Shown here: one piece after another, positions 14,181-21,782 of the stretch
Layout: each line of letters opens with the position of its first letter
Position numbering within the stretch: position 1 is the first letter of the stretch
Virus record (IMG/VR): IMGVR_UViG_3300048021_000334
Coordinates: 1-26,560 of that record
From: a virus
DNA: 26,560 nt
Direction: 5' to 3' (one strand)
Program-made: the position numbers and the translations under genes
The notes under the pieces: generated by a model
Seen by the model: the letters and a program-made list of their open reading frames with translations, nothing else
The model's database searches: none
Told to the model about the DNA's origin: nothing

Positions 14181-14508
14181 TTGGGAAGAATATTTCCAAC
14201 GCATAAAACCTGTATGTCCTTGGAGCGGCGCAGCTCTTAAAAAAGGCGAATTAAAAATTACACAATGGTCTGGAGAGATTGAGCCGCTAGGCAACAACCA
14301 GGCCATTGTTTACATTTGTCCAGGCTACAATCGTAGACGACTAAAAAAACTACATAAAAAAATTGATACTGGCGAATTTGAACTGCTTTGGAGTGAGCCT
14401 ACTAATGGACCTAATGCATCGCCGGTGCCTATTATTATACAACAGGATAAACGTAAGTTATTTGATCTAAGATTCGATACTGGATTTTATGACGATATAA
14501 TTGGTTAA
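14158..14508 (+). CDS. Conserved small protein preceding gp17, 116 aa
   Basis: The recognisable core is NWEEYFQRIKPVCPWSGAAL, AIVYICPGYNRRRLKKLHKK and FELLWSEPTNGPNASPVPII. Relatives sit directly before the terminase large subunit in other marine T4-like phages, but their function is unknown to me. The only in-frame start upstream of the conserved core is GTG at 14158, inside the repeat-coding tail of the preceding gene. An AGAGG about 15 bases upstream is poorly spaced. The real start is therefore the least certain part of the call. The conserved Trp and Cys residues suggest a folded domain, and a packaging accessory role is possible. Confidence 0.65.
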   Translation: MVRSQEVNWEEYFQRIKPVCPWSGAALKKGELKITQWSGEIEPLGNNQAIVYICPGYNRRRLKKLHKKIDTGEFELLWSEPTNGPNASPVPIIIQQDKRKLFDLRFDTGFYDDIIG

Positions 14509-14511
14509 ATA
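14504..14511 (+). promoter_or_regulatory. Late-type promoter GTTAAATA, five bases before gp17
   Basis: GTTAAATA overlaps the previous stop codon and is followed by GTATT and the gp17 ATG. No Shine-Dalgarno sequence is present, so a leaderless transcript is predicted. Confidence 0.6.
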
Positions 14512-14516
14512 GTATT

Positions 14517-16097
14517 ATGGCAGCATCATTAGACGGCGTCTTAATTAAGAAGGCAAATAAACAAGAAACATTTACTGAAGATCAAATGCAAGACCTTATG
14601 GCTTGTATGGATCCTGATCTTGGATATTTGCATTTTGCAAAACATTTTTCTTATATTCAACACCCAGTAAAAGGAAAACTTTTATTTGATCCGTTTGAAT
14701 ATCAGCTACGCTTAATGGATAGTTATCATAGCTATCGATTTAATATTAATATGATGCCTAGACAAACAGGCAAAACTACGTGTGCTAGTATCTATCTAGC
14801 GTGGTATGCTATGTTTAATCCAGACCAAACTATCCTAGTAGCAGCACACAAGTATACAGGCGCACAAGAGATTATGGCACGTATACGTTACGTATACGAA
14901 ACTTGTCCAGATCATATTAGAGCAGGTGTTACAAGTTACAACAAAGGTAGTATTGAATTCGAAAATGGTTCACGTATTGTAGCACAAACTACAACAGGCA
15001 ACACAGGACGTGGTATGTCCATATCATTACTATACTGTGACGAGTTTGCATTTGTGCAACCTAATATTGCTGAAGAGTTTTGGACATCAATATCACCTAC
15101 ACTAGCAACAGGTGGTCGTGCTATTATTACTAGCACACCTAACTCGGATGAAGATACATTTGCTACTATTTGGAAACAATCTCAAGACAAGTTTGATGCA
15201 CACGGCAATGAAAATGAACTGGGTATAAACGGATTTCACGGATTTGTTGCAGAATGGCACGAACATCCTGACAGAGACGAAAAATGGAAAGAAGAAGAAA
15301 TTGGACGTATCGGTGAAGAAAAGTTCCGTCGTGAATACGGCTGTGAATTCTTAGTATTTGACGAAACACTTATTAGTTCAATTAAACTTGCAACTATGGA
15401 AGGCAAAGCACCAACACTCAATATGGGGCAAACACGTTGGTATAAAAAGCCTTCGCCCAGTTATACATATGCTATTGCACTTGACCCTAGTATGGGCACA
15501 GGTGGCGACAACGCCGCAATACAAGTCTTTGAATTACCTACATATGAACAAGTAGCAGAGTGGCAACACAATCAAACTGCAATACCGGGGCAGATTAGAG
15601 TACTTGCTGACATATGTAGATATATTGAAACACAAACAAATAACCCGCAAGGAATTTACTGGAGCGTGGAGAACAATGGACTAGGTGAAGCTGCCCTTAT
15701 CGTTATAAACGACTACGGCGAAGAGAACATTCCGGGTTTGTTCGTCAGTGAGCCTATCCGAAAAGGACACGTTCGTAAATTCCGCAAAGGCTTTAACACT
15801 ACACACGGTACAAAAGTTACAGCTTGCAGCAGACTAAAAACTATGATTGAAAATGATAAAATGATTATCAACAGTAAACCATTTGTATCTGAGCTAAAAG
15901 GTTATGTTGCAACAGGATCAAGTTTCCAAGCAAAAGTAGGAATGACTGACGATTTAGTAAGTTCAACGCTACTTGCTATAAGGATGATGGCTGTACTTAA
16001 AGACTGGGATCCTAGAATTTATGATTCCTTTAACCAAGCAGAAAAAGATGAGGATTATGAGCCGCCAATGCCGATATTCATTAGCAGCAATTATTGA
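14517..16097 (+). CDS. gp17: Terminase large subunit gp17 (packaging ATPase and nuclease)
   Basis: This 526-residue protein contains Walker A PRQTGKTT (K86), preceded by the usual adenine-binding region with LFDPFEYQ. It has Walker B LLYCDEFAF with D175-E176 and the coupling segment ITSTPNS. The C-terminal RNase H-like nuclease includes a first acidic strand AIALDPSMGTGGDN (about residues 319-332), a middle GIYWSVENNGLGEA and late acidic residues near VGMTDDLVSS. gp17 docks on the portal, pumps DNA with ATP and cuts concatemers to headfuls. It is shorter than T4 gp17 (610) but complete. The ATG is placed five bases after a late element. Confidence 0.95.
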   Translation: MAASLDGVLIKKANKQETFTEDQMQDLMACMDPDLGYLHFAKHFSYIQHPVKGKLLFDPFEYQLRLMDSYHSYRFNINMMPRQTGKTTCASIYLAWYAMFNPDQTILVAAHKYTGAQEIMARIRYVYETCPDHIRAGVTSYNKGSIEFENGSRIVAQTTTGNTGRGMSISLLYCDEFAFVQPNIAEEFWTSISPTLATGGRAIITSTPNSDEDTFATIWKQSQDKFDAHGNENELGINGFHGFVAEWHEHPDRDEKWKEEEIGRIGEEKFRREYGCEFLVFDETLISSIKLATMEGKAPTLNMGQTRWYKKPSPSYTYAIALDPSMGTGGDNAAIQVFELPTYEQVAEWQHNQTAIPGQIRVLADICRYIETQTNNPQGIYWSVENNGLGEAALIVINDYGEENIPGLFVSEPIRKGHVRKFRKGFNTTHGTKVTACSRLKTMIENDKMIINSKPFVSELKGYVATGSSFQAKVGMTDDLVSSTLLAIRMMAVLKDWDPRIYDSFNQAEKDEDYEPPMPIFISSNY

Positions 16098-16103
16098 TAA
16101 ATA
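16096..16103 (+). promoter_or_regulatory. Late-type promoter GATAAATA, five bases before an ATG
   Basis: GATAAATA overlaps the gp17 TGA stop (16095-16097) and is followed by ATATT and the ATG at 16109. No Shine-Dalgarno sequence is seen. Confidence 0.6.
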
Positions 16104-16108
16104 ATATT

Positions 16109-18160
16109 ATGAAGAGTCTTGATAACATAGCAGAAGATCTGTTTAACAAAATACGTGGTCGATTTCCTAGCGTTACTATTGGTGACGAAAAAGGTAAAGT
16201 AACAATGGACCCGCTAACCGCCCGCTTCTTTGATTTTGATTACAAAGAAGGCGCAAAAAATGTAGGCAAAGTAAGTATTAGCGTTACCGAAGATAAAATT
16301 TCTGTAATGTATAGCAATAGTTTTGTAGAAAATGAAGATACATTAACTAGACAGAATTGGTATAATTTCTTAAAAGAATTACGTGTTTTTGCTAAGAAAA
16401 GACTGCTACAGTTTGATACTAGAGATATCACAAAATCAAACTTAGATAAAAGAGATTATAAATTCCTAGCACAGAAAAACTTCGGAGAAGACACAATGAG
16501 CGAGTCTAAATTATACGGCACAAGCAAAGTAAGTTACCAAAATGTTGGTAATGCAAGATTAACAATTAAACATACTGAAAGTGTTAATCAAGAATTAGCA
16601 GCAGGTAGAACACAAAAAATTGGTGCTATATATGTTGAAAACACTGAAGGTGAAAGATTTAAATATCCGTTTAAGCATTTGAATGGTGCTAGAGCAATGG
16701 CAAGACACGTTGCAGAAGGCGGCAAGCCATACGATGACTTTGGCAAACATATTACAGGACTATCTGAAGAACTAGCTAACTTACGTAAATTCAAAACATA
16801 TATGAATCGCTCAAGCGTAATGGCTGAAGGTCTATCAGGCTATATGGAAGCAGTTGTTGAAAGACTAGATACTATTAAAAAGACAGTGTCCGGATTACAA
16901 AAAGAGTCTTATTACAAAACAGCATTTGAGTCATACGAAGTTCCAATGATGGAAGATGTGCCAAGTGATGTTGCTGAAAACTGGATTGACGAATTAACTA
17001 TTAGACAGTTTAACGAAGACTTAAAAGATGTATTTCCGTTTGTATATAAACTAGTAGGCGAAGCAACTAAAGCACAAGAACTTACACCAGAAGATATGCT
17101 AGGTGAAAAAATGTCTAAAATTGATGCAAGTAAGTATACTTGTGAAGATTGCGGATGTCAAATGCATAACTGTAAGCCAGACTGTGATTGTTCACACGAT
17201 TCACACGATGAAACAGGTAGCTGGTGGAAAGACGAAAACGGCAACGGTGTTCCAGATATTATGGAAAGCACAAGCGATGTTTGTGAAGATTGCGGTAACC
17301 CAAGTTGGCGTACATTTACTGAAGGCGAAAAGCGTTGGAAGCAAACTTCAATGGATCCAAAAGATGCAATAGCAAAATTTGGTAAAGACAATGTAAAGAT
17401 TAAAAAGGGTGGCCTTAACAACGGCGACGATATGATTGAAATCTTAGTTGACAGTGTTGAGGAAGGCGAACAGCACGGCAACAGCAGTACGTACGATAAA
17501 TGCTGGAAAGGCTATTCAAAAGTACCAGGCAAAAAGCGTGGCGAAAAAGGTAGCTGTAAAAAGAACGAATCAGATGATCCGTTATCAGATGCATTAGACG
17601 ATGTGATGGGACAATTTTCAGATAAGCCACAATCAGAACCAAAGTTAGAGCCAAAGAAACCACAAACTCCTGTAACAGAGTTTATCTTGTCATTATTTGA
17701 TAGAGAAACAGGACAATTTCCAAAAGGCGAAACAGCAGTACTAACAGCAATTGAAAAAGACTATGGTGAGCAGTATATTAATCCTGCAAAAGCATTTATT
17801 GAAGCAATTGGTGCAAAGTATAAACAATTTAAAGATCCTGATTTAGAAGAAGGTGATTACGAAGAAGATGATTTGTATACTGTACGCAAAGGCGACACTG
17901 TATATAGTTTATCACAATACTCAGGCACACCAGTAGGTGACATTATTGAAATTAATGGATTGGACGATGATGCCAAAATTCAAGTAGGACAGCAATTAAG
18001 AGTCCCAGGCATTAACCAAATTGGTGCGAGCCCTGCAACGCCAGGAGCAACTAGAGGTATTGATCCAAGAGATAATTATAGTAAAGACGACTTCGAAAGA
18101 CTTGTAAACCAAGGAAAGAACGAAGAGTATAACGATATTAAGAGATTAGCAGGGCTATAA
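16109..18160 (+). CDS. Large mosaic protein with Cys-rich, calcium-loop and LysM segments
   Basis: This 683-residue protein starts MKSLDNIAEDLFNKIRGRFP. Residues 1-330 form a folded region (for example ARFFDFDYKEG, FLKELRVFAKKRLLQFDTRD, YPFKHLNGARAMARHVAEGG) known from other marine phages without a function I can name. Near 344-396 there is a cluster of Cys, His and Asp residues (CEDCGCQMHNCKPDCDCSHD) that could bind zinc. It is followed by DENGNGVPDIME, which fits a dockerin- or thrombospondin-type calcium loop. Then come KCWKGYSKVPGKKRGEKGSC, an acidic linker and, near 589-633, a clear LysM domain (YTVRKGDTVYSLSQ to VGQQLRVPG), which in other proteins binds peptidoglycan or chitin. It may be a virion-associated cell-wall-binding or head-region protein. 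A TTG at 16094 is an alternative start but lies before the late element. Confidence 0.75.
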   Translation: MKSLDNIAEDLFNKIRGRFPSVTIGDEKGKVTMDPLTARFFDFDYKEGAKNVGKVSISVTEDKISVMYSNSFVENEDTLTRQNWYNFLKELRVFAKKRLLQFDTRDITKSNLDKRDYKFLAQKNFGEDTMSESKLYGTSKVSYQNVGNARLTIKHTESVNQELAAGRTQKIGAIYVENTEGERFKYPFKHLNGARAMARHVAEGGKPYDDFGKHITGLSEELANLRKFKTYMNRSSVMAEGLSGYMEAVVERLDTIKKTVSGLQKESYYKTAFESYEVPMMEDVPSDVAENWIDELTIRQFNEDLKDVFPFVYKLVGEATKAQELTPEDMLGEKMSKIDASKYTCEDCGCQMHNCKPDCDCSHDSHDETGSWWKDENGNGVPDIMESTSDVCEDCGNPSWRTFTEGEKRWKQTSMDPKDAIAKFGKDNVKIKKGGLNNGDDMIEILVDSVEEGEQHGNSSTYDKCWKGYSKVPGKKRGEKGSCKKNESDDPLSDALDDVMGQFSDKPQSEPKLEPKKPQTPVTEFILSLFDRETGQFPKGETAVLTAIEKDYGEQYINPAKAFIEAIGAKYKQFKDPDLEEGDYEEDDLYTVRKGDTVYSLSQYSGTPVGDIIEINGLDDDAKIQVGQQLRVPGINQIGASPATPGATRGIDPRDNYSKDDFERLVNQGKNEEYNDIKRLAGL

Positions 18161-18180
18161 TAGTCCTGTTATAAGTTTTT
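18151..18180 (+). terminator. Possible terminator at the end of the LysM gene
   Basis: AGGGCTA (18151-18157) pairs with TAGTCCT (18161-18167), including one G-U pair, across a 3-nt loop. The first arm lies in the last codons. A TTTTT tract follows after nine bases rather than directly, so termination may be weak. Confidence 0.45.
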
Positions 18181-18203
18181 ATGTTTTTTCTTTAAAAAAA
18201 GAC

Positions 18204-18232
18204 TTGACAATGTTAGCAGATCAGTGTATTAT
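18204..18232 (+). promoter_or_regulatory. Sigma70-like promoter for gp32
   Basis: Consensus -35 TTGACA (18204-18209) and -10 TATTAT (18227-18232) are separated by 17 bp, 65 bp before the gp32 ATG. This would start early expression of the gp32-uvsX-uvsY block from host polymerase. Confidence 0.8.
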
Positions 18233-18297
18233 TATAACTGTGCTGCAAAACAAAGGCACAAAGGCTATAAGGCAATTACAATTAGGAGGCATATATT

Positions 18298-19263
18298 ATG
18301 GCATCATTAGCAGAAATCCGAGCAAAGCTCAAAGAGCAAGAAGCAGGTAACAACAACCGTCAATCAGGCGGTGGTGACAACAGCATTTACCCATTTTGGA
18401 ATATTAAAGAAGGCGAGAGCGCAACTCTACGTTTCCTTCCAGATGGCAATGCAGATAACACTTTCTTTTGGCAAGAACGTTTAGTAATTAAACTGCCATT
18501 TGCAGGTGTAACAGGACAAACTGATTCACGTCCTGTACAAGTACAGATCCCTTGTATGGAAATGTACGGCGAAACTTGTAACATTCTTAACGAAGTTAGA
18601 GGCTGGTTTAAAGATCCTTCATTAGAGGATATGGGTCGTAAATATTGGAAGAAGCGTTCATATATCTTCCAAGGATTTGTAACTGATAATCCACTTACAG
18701 ATGATCAAACTCCAGAGAACCCAATTCGTAGGTTTATTATTGGTCCGCAAATTTTCCAGATCATTAAGGCAGCACTTATGGATCCGGATATGGAAGAATT
18801 GCCAACTGATTACACAGGTGGTGTTGACTTCCGTCTTAACAAAACAAGTAAAGGTGGATATGCAGACTATTCAACATCTAACTGGGCACGTAGAGATCGT
18901 CCATTAGGTGATGCAGAAATGGCTGCTGTTGATGCACACGGCTTGTTTAACTTAGGCGATTTCCTACCTAAAAAACCAGGTGCAGTTGAACTTAAAGTAA
19001 TGCAAGAAATGTTTGAAGCGTCAGTAGACGGTGAAGCATTTGATATGGATCGTTGGGGTCAATATTTCCGTCCAGCGGGAATGGCGCAACGTACAGGCGA
19101 TCCAGTAGCAACGCCAAAAGCAACAACTCCTGCACCAGCACCTGCGGCAGAACCTGCTCCAGTAGCAGAGGCAGCACCGGCAGCACCAGCAGCCGAAGCG
19201 GCACCAGCAGGCGGTGGCGATGCAAATGACATTTTAGCAATGATCAGAGCACGTCAGTCTTAG
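18298..19263 (+). CDS. gp32: Single-stranded DNA-binding protein gp32
   Basis: This 321-residue protein opens with the basic helix ASLAEIRAKLKEQE, comparable to the cooperative-binding B region. An OB-fold core follows: YPFWNIKEGESATLRFLPDG, IPCMEMYGETCNIL, RGWFKDPSLEDMGRKYWKKR, IIGPQIFQIIKAAL. It resembles cyanophage gp32 closely. The T4 zinc site (one His and three Cys) is not clearly complete: only C86 and C94 stand in the expected area. The tail is Ala/Pro-rich and ends DANDILAMIRARQS instead of the long acidic T4 tail. gp32 coats ssDNA in replication and recombination and works with UvsX and UvsY encoded next. AGGAGG lies eight bases before the ATG. Confidence 0.92.
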   Translation: MASLAEIRAKLKEQEAGNNNRQSGGGDNSIYPFWNIKEGESATLRFLPDGNADNTFFWQERLVIKLPFAGVTGQTDSRPVQVQIPCMEMYGETCNILNEVRGWFKDPSLEDMGRKYWKKRSYIFQGFVTDNPLTDDQTPENPIRRFIIGPQIFQIIKAALMDPDMEELPTDYTGGVDFRLNKTSKGGYADYSTSNWARRDRPLGDAEMAAVDAHGLFNLGDFLPKKPGAVELKVMQEMFEASVDGEAFDMDRWGQYFRPAGMAQRTGDPVATPKATTPAPAPAAEPAPVAEAAPAAPAAEAAPAGGGDANDILAMIRARQS

Positions 19264-19272
19264 TAACACATT

Positions 19273-19356
19273 ATGACAGCTATTAACAAAACCGAAGCAG
19301 AGATTCACGGTTTACCTGTCAACACTTCAAACGTTAATAGCTGTCGAGCTTTTTAG
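19273..19356 (+). CDS. Possible 27-residue peptide inside the gp32-uvsX structured element
   Basis: An intact frame runs from ATG 19273 to TAG 19354-19356 (MTAINKTEAEIHGLPVNTSN, then VNSCRAF). It spans almost exactly the 13-bp inverted repeat. No good Shine-Dalgarno sequence precedes it. It may be a small protein, a leader peptide coupling translation to the fold, or a chance frame within a structured RNA. Confidence 0.3.
   Translation: MTAINKTEAEIHGLPVNTSNVNSCRAF
19275..19354 (+). other. Structured RNA candidate between gp32 and uvsX
   Basis: GACAGCTATTAAC (19275-19287) and GTTAATAGCTGTC (19333-19345) form a perfect 13-bp stem. Inside the 45-nt loop, AAACCG (19289-19294) and CGGTTT (19308-19313) form a second 6-bp stem. 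A TTTTT run follows at 19350-19354. It fills nearly all of the 106-bp gap. It could act as an attenuator or terminator between gp32 and uvsX, a small RNA 3' end, or an RNase III-type processing site. Confidence 0.6.
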
Positions 19357-19369
19357 ATAGGAGAAAAAT

Positions 19370-20464
19370 ATGGCGAACAAATCGTTTGACCCAACCAAGT
19401 TCCGTAAGGACTTAACAAAATCCATTACTGGTATGAGTAGCGGATTTAATGATCCGACTGATTGGATCAGCACAGGCAACTATGCACTAAACTATCTTAT
19501 TAGTGGCGACTTTAACAAAGGTGTGCCATTAGGCAAGGTAACTGTGTTTGCTGGTGAATCTGGTGCAGGTAAAAGTTATATCTGTTCAGGTAACATTGTA
19601 AAGGCAGCACAGGATCAAGGTATCTTTGTAGTATTAATTGACTCAGAGAATGCACTTGACGAATCGTGGCTACAAGCATTAGATGTAGACACATCAGAAG
19701 AAAAACTACTAAAACTTAATATGTCAATGATTGACGATGTAGCAAAAACTATGTCAACATTTATGGCAGATTACAAAGCAATGCCAGAAGAAGATCGTCC
19801 TAAAGTATTGTTTGTAGTTGATAGTTTAGGTATGTTATTAACACCTACTGATATTGATCAGTTTAACAAAGGTGATATGAAAGGTGATATGGGTCGTAAG
19901 CCCAAGCAGTTAACATCGCTTGTTCGTAACACAGTTAATATGATTGGTAGTTACAATGTAGGACTAGTATGTACTAACCATACATATGCATCACAAGATA
20001 TGTTTGATCCGGATGACAAGATCAGTGGTGGACAAGGCTTTATCTATGCATCTTCAATTGTTGTTGCAATGAAGAAGATGAAGTTAAAAGAAGACGAGGA
20101 TGGTAACAAGATCAGTCAAGTTATGGGTATCCGTGCTGGCTGTAAGGTTATGAAAACTCGTTATGCAAAACCGTTTGAAGGCGTACAAGTAAAGATTCCA
20201 TACGAAACAGGTATGAATCCTTATAGCGGCTTACTTGAACTGTTTGAAGCAAAAGACATCATTAAAAAGCAAGGCAACAGACTTGCATACACTACACTCG
20301 ACGGTGAAGAAATTTTAGACTATCGTAAGAAATGGGTAGGAGAAAATCTCGATAAAGTTATGTCAGATTACTTGGTAAAGCAAGCCGAAGTGGTAAATAC
20401 CGAGGAACTAGAATCAAGTGATCTAGACTTACAAGATAACGAGCTTACACTAACAGAGGAGTAG
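19370..20464 (+). CDS. uvsX: Recombinase UvsX
   Basis: This 364-residue RecA/Rad51-family protein has Walker A GESGAGKS at 62-69. Walker B is the strand VLFVVDSLGML. An FVVLIDSENALDESWLQ segment carries the catalytic Glu region. GLVCTNHTYAS and KISGGQGFIYASSIVV match the DNA-binding loops and polymerisation core. It catalyses strand exchange on gp32-coated ssDNA, driving recombination-dependent replication. The length is close to T4 UvsX (391). AGGAGA (19360-19365) supports the ATG. It lies behind the structured element and is followed by a small gene and uvsY, the same order as in marine T4-like phages. The acidic C-terminus (SSDLDLQDNE) is typical. Confidence 0.95.
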   Translation: MANKSFDPTKFRKDLTKSITGMSSGFNDPTDWISTGNYALNYLISGDFNKGVPLGKVTVFAGESGAGKSYICSGNIVKAAQDQGIFVVLIDSENALDESWLQALDVDTSEEKLLKLNMSMIDDVAKTMSTFMADYKAMPEEDRPKVLFVVDSLGMLLTPTDIDQFNKGDMKGDMGRKPKQLTSLVRNTVNMIGSYNVGLVCTNHTYASQDMFDPDDKISGGQGFIYASSIVVAMKKMKLKEDEDGNKISQVMGIRAGCKVMKTRYAKPFEGVQVKIPYETGMNPYSGLLELFEAKDIIKKQGNRLAYTTLDGEEILDYRKKWVGENLDKVMSDYLVKQAEVVNTEELESSDLDLQDNELTLTEE

Positions 20465-20469
20465 GGTTT

Positions 20470-20700
20470 ATGGACGAACGTCAAGTAATTGATATTTGGA
20501 TGATGTTTAAAGAATATATGGACAAAAAACACGTAGAAATAGCGGCAGAACGATACATTGATTTGTGTGCTGATTACGGTGTTAGCGATGAAGCATTAAA
20601 AGATGCACTTGGTAATGACGGTGCATTAGATTATGCTATTAATTATTATCTAGATCTTGATGATGTAGATGTCCTTGATGAAGAAATAGATTGGGATTAA
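20470..20700 (+). CDS. Conserved small acidic protein between uvsX and uvsY, 76 aa
   Basis: The protein has two helical blocks, QVIDIWMMFKEYMDKKHVEI and AERYIDLCADYGVSDEALKD, then a very acidic tail (DLDDVDVLDEEIDWD). Similar proteins occupy the same place between the recombinase genes of cyanophages. No function is known to me. Position suggests an accessory to the UvsX/UvsY presynaptic complex, or a DNA-mimic-like acidic partner, as inference only. GAGGA at the end of uvsX serves as its Shine-Dalgarno, and four bases separate it from uvsY. Confidence 0.75.
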   Translation: MDERQVIDIWMMFKEYMDKKHVEIAAERYIDLCADYGVSDEALKDALGNDGALDYAINYYLDLDDVDVLDEEIDWD

Positions 20701-20703
20701 TTT

Positions 20704-21159
20704 ATGGGTTGGTATAGCGAAGTTTCACGTGATGTAAGCAAGATACCTCAAGCAGTTGCGTACTTTGATAATGAGCTTTCACAAGCTCGTACTGAAGTAA
20801 AACTTTCAGGTAACGTTGAACGTGCTTCGGCAGAGATGCCTGGTATTGTTGAACATCGCTTTAATCAATTACAAGAAATTGAAGCTATACTAAACTATCT
20901 CAATATCGAGCTACGTAGGTTGCGTAGCTCGTATTTCAAAAAATACCTAGAAAACTATCAACGAGCTCTGTCTAGTCGCGACGTAGAAAAATACGTTGAC
21001 GGCGAGGCAGACGTTGTTGACTATGAAAAGATTATTAACGAGTTTGCACTAATGCGTAACAAGTGGTTAGGTCTACTTAAAGGACTTGATCAAAAGCAAT
21101 GGCAGATAACAAACGTAGTTAAACTTAGAGTAGCGGGTATGGAAGATGCAACCTTGTAA
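20704..21159 (+). CDS. uvsY: Recombination mediator UvsY
   Basis: This 151-residue, mainly helical protein has the marine UvsY pattern SKIPQAVAYFDNELSQARTE, then MPGIVEHRFNQLQEIEAILN, IELRRLRSSYFKKYLE and VEKYVDGEADVVDYEKIINE. It is slightly longer than T4 UvsY (137). UvsY hexamers load UvsX onto gp32-coated ssDNA. Its place after uvsX agrees. The 3' end overlaps the following glycosyltransferase gene by 14 bp, linking the recombination block directly to the sugar island. A 9-bp perfect inverted repeat lies within the coding sequence at 20907-20931. Confidence 0.9.
   Translation: MGWYSEVSRDVSKIPQAVAYFDNELSQARTEVKLSGNVERASAEMPGIVEHRFNQLQEIEAILNYLNIELRRLRSSYFKKYLENYQRALSSRDVEKYVDGEADVVDYEKIINEFALMRNKWLGLLKGLDQKQWQITNVVKLRVAGMEDATL
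20907..20931 (+). repeat. Perfect inverted repeat inside uvsY
   Basis: CGAGCTACG (20907-20915) and CGTAGCTCG (20923-20931) form a 9-bp GC-rich stem with a 7-nt loop, in A/T-rich surroundings. It encodes the IELRRLRSS segment. A regulatory function is not shown. Confidence 0.5.
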
Positions 21160-21781
21160 CATTCTTATAGGTTGCGACCAAGTATATTATACTGAATGGG
21201 CTGTACCTTTATTAAAAAGTATACAGCGACATAACCCTTGGATTGATTTACATTGTCATATTGTAAATCCAACAGTTGAGAATTCTTTAGATAACGTTAG
21301 TATTACTACTGAAAAACGAGAATTTATAAACGATGAATCAAAAATTTCTTATTTACAGTGTGTTAGATTTTTAGCTGTTGCTAGAAAATTTAAAAATAAT
21401 GAACCTGTAATTACGCTTGATGCAGATTCAGTATGCACTAGACCTATTGGTCAAACAGCAACACAGCGTTTATTTGAAGCCCAACACGTATTAAAACATC
21501 ATAAAGAATCTAGATACTTAGCGGGATTTGTTGCATTTAACAGCAATGGATTTCGTCAAGAATATTATAAAGAATTAATGTCTGAACCTGTTAACGATTG
21601 GAAATGGGGAAGAGACCAAACTATATTAAATAATTTAGCAGACAAATATAAATTTGAAGACTTAGATCGCCTATGGATGGCAATTGGTAAAAATAGAACT
21701 AACAGTGCATTTTTAACATTAAAGGGCGAACAAAAAAGAACTGACAAATATTTGAATGTATATAAAAACTATTTAAAATAA
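21146..21781 (+). CDS. GT-A-type glycosyltransferase-like protein
   Basis: This 211-residue protein starts with a nucleotide-sugar-binding strand (CNILIGCDQVYYTEWAVPLL). The donor/metal motif D92-A-D94 lies in VITLDADSVCTRPI. The later segments YLAGFVAFNSNGF and NDWKWGRDQTILNN resemble the acceptor side and the catalytic acid region of GT8-like enzymes. It would transfer a sugar from a nucleotide-sugar donor. The acceptor, whether host surface glycan, phage protein or DNA, cannot be read. It begins within the end of uvsY without a clear Shine-Dalgarno sequence, so translation is probably coupled. It converges on the sulfotransferase gene with one base between stops. Confidence 0.7.
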   Translation: MQPCNILIGCDQVYYTEWAVPLLKSIQRHNPWIDLHCHIVNPTVENSLDNVSITTEKREFINDESKISYLQCVRFLAVARKFKNNEPVITLDADSVCTRPIGQTATQRLFEAQHVLKHHKESRYLAGFVAFNSNGFRQEYYKELMSEPVNDWKWGRDQTILNNLADKYKFEDLDRLWMAIGKNRTNSAFLTLKGEQKRTDKYLNVYKNYLK

Positions 21782-21782
21782 A

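Noticed and set aside
16094-16108. TTG start for the LysM protein at 16094
   Set aside because: The ATG at 16109 sits at the recurrent five-base distance from TAAATA. A TTG start would precede the promoter element.
17158-17481. 107-residue antisense frame
   Set aside because: It is a shadow of the Cys-rich part of the LysM gene with no independent start signal.
19046-19255. Repetitive Ala/Pro-coding tract of gp32 as a DNA repeat
   Set aside because: The repetition follows from low-complexity amino-acid composition. No exact tandem unit is kept.
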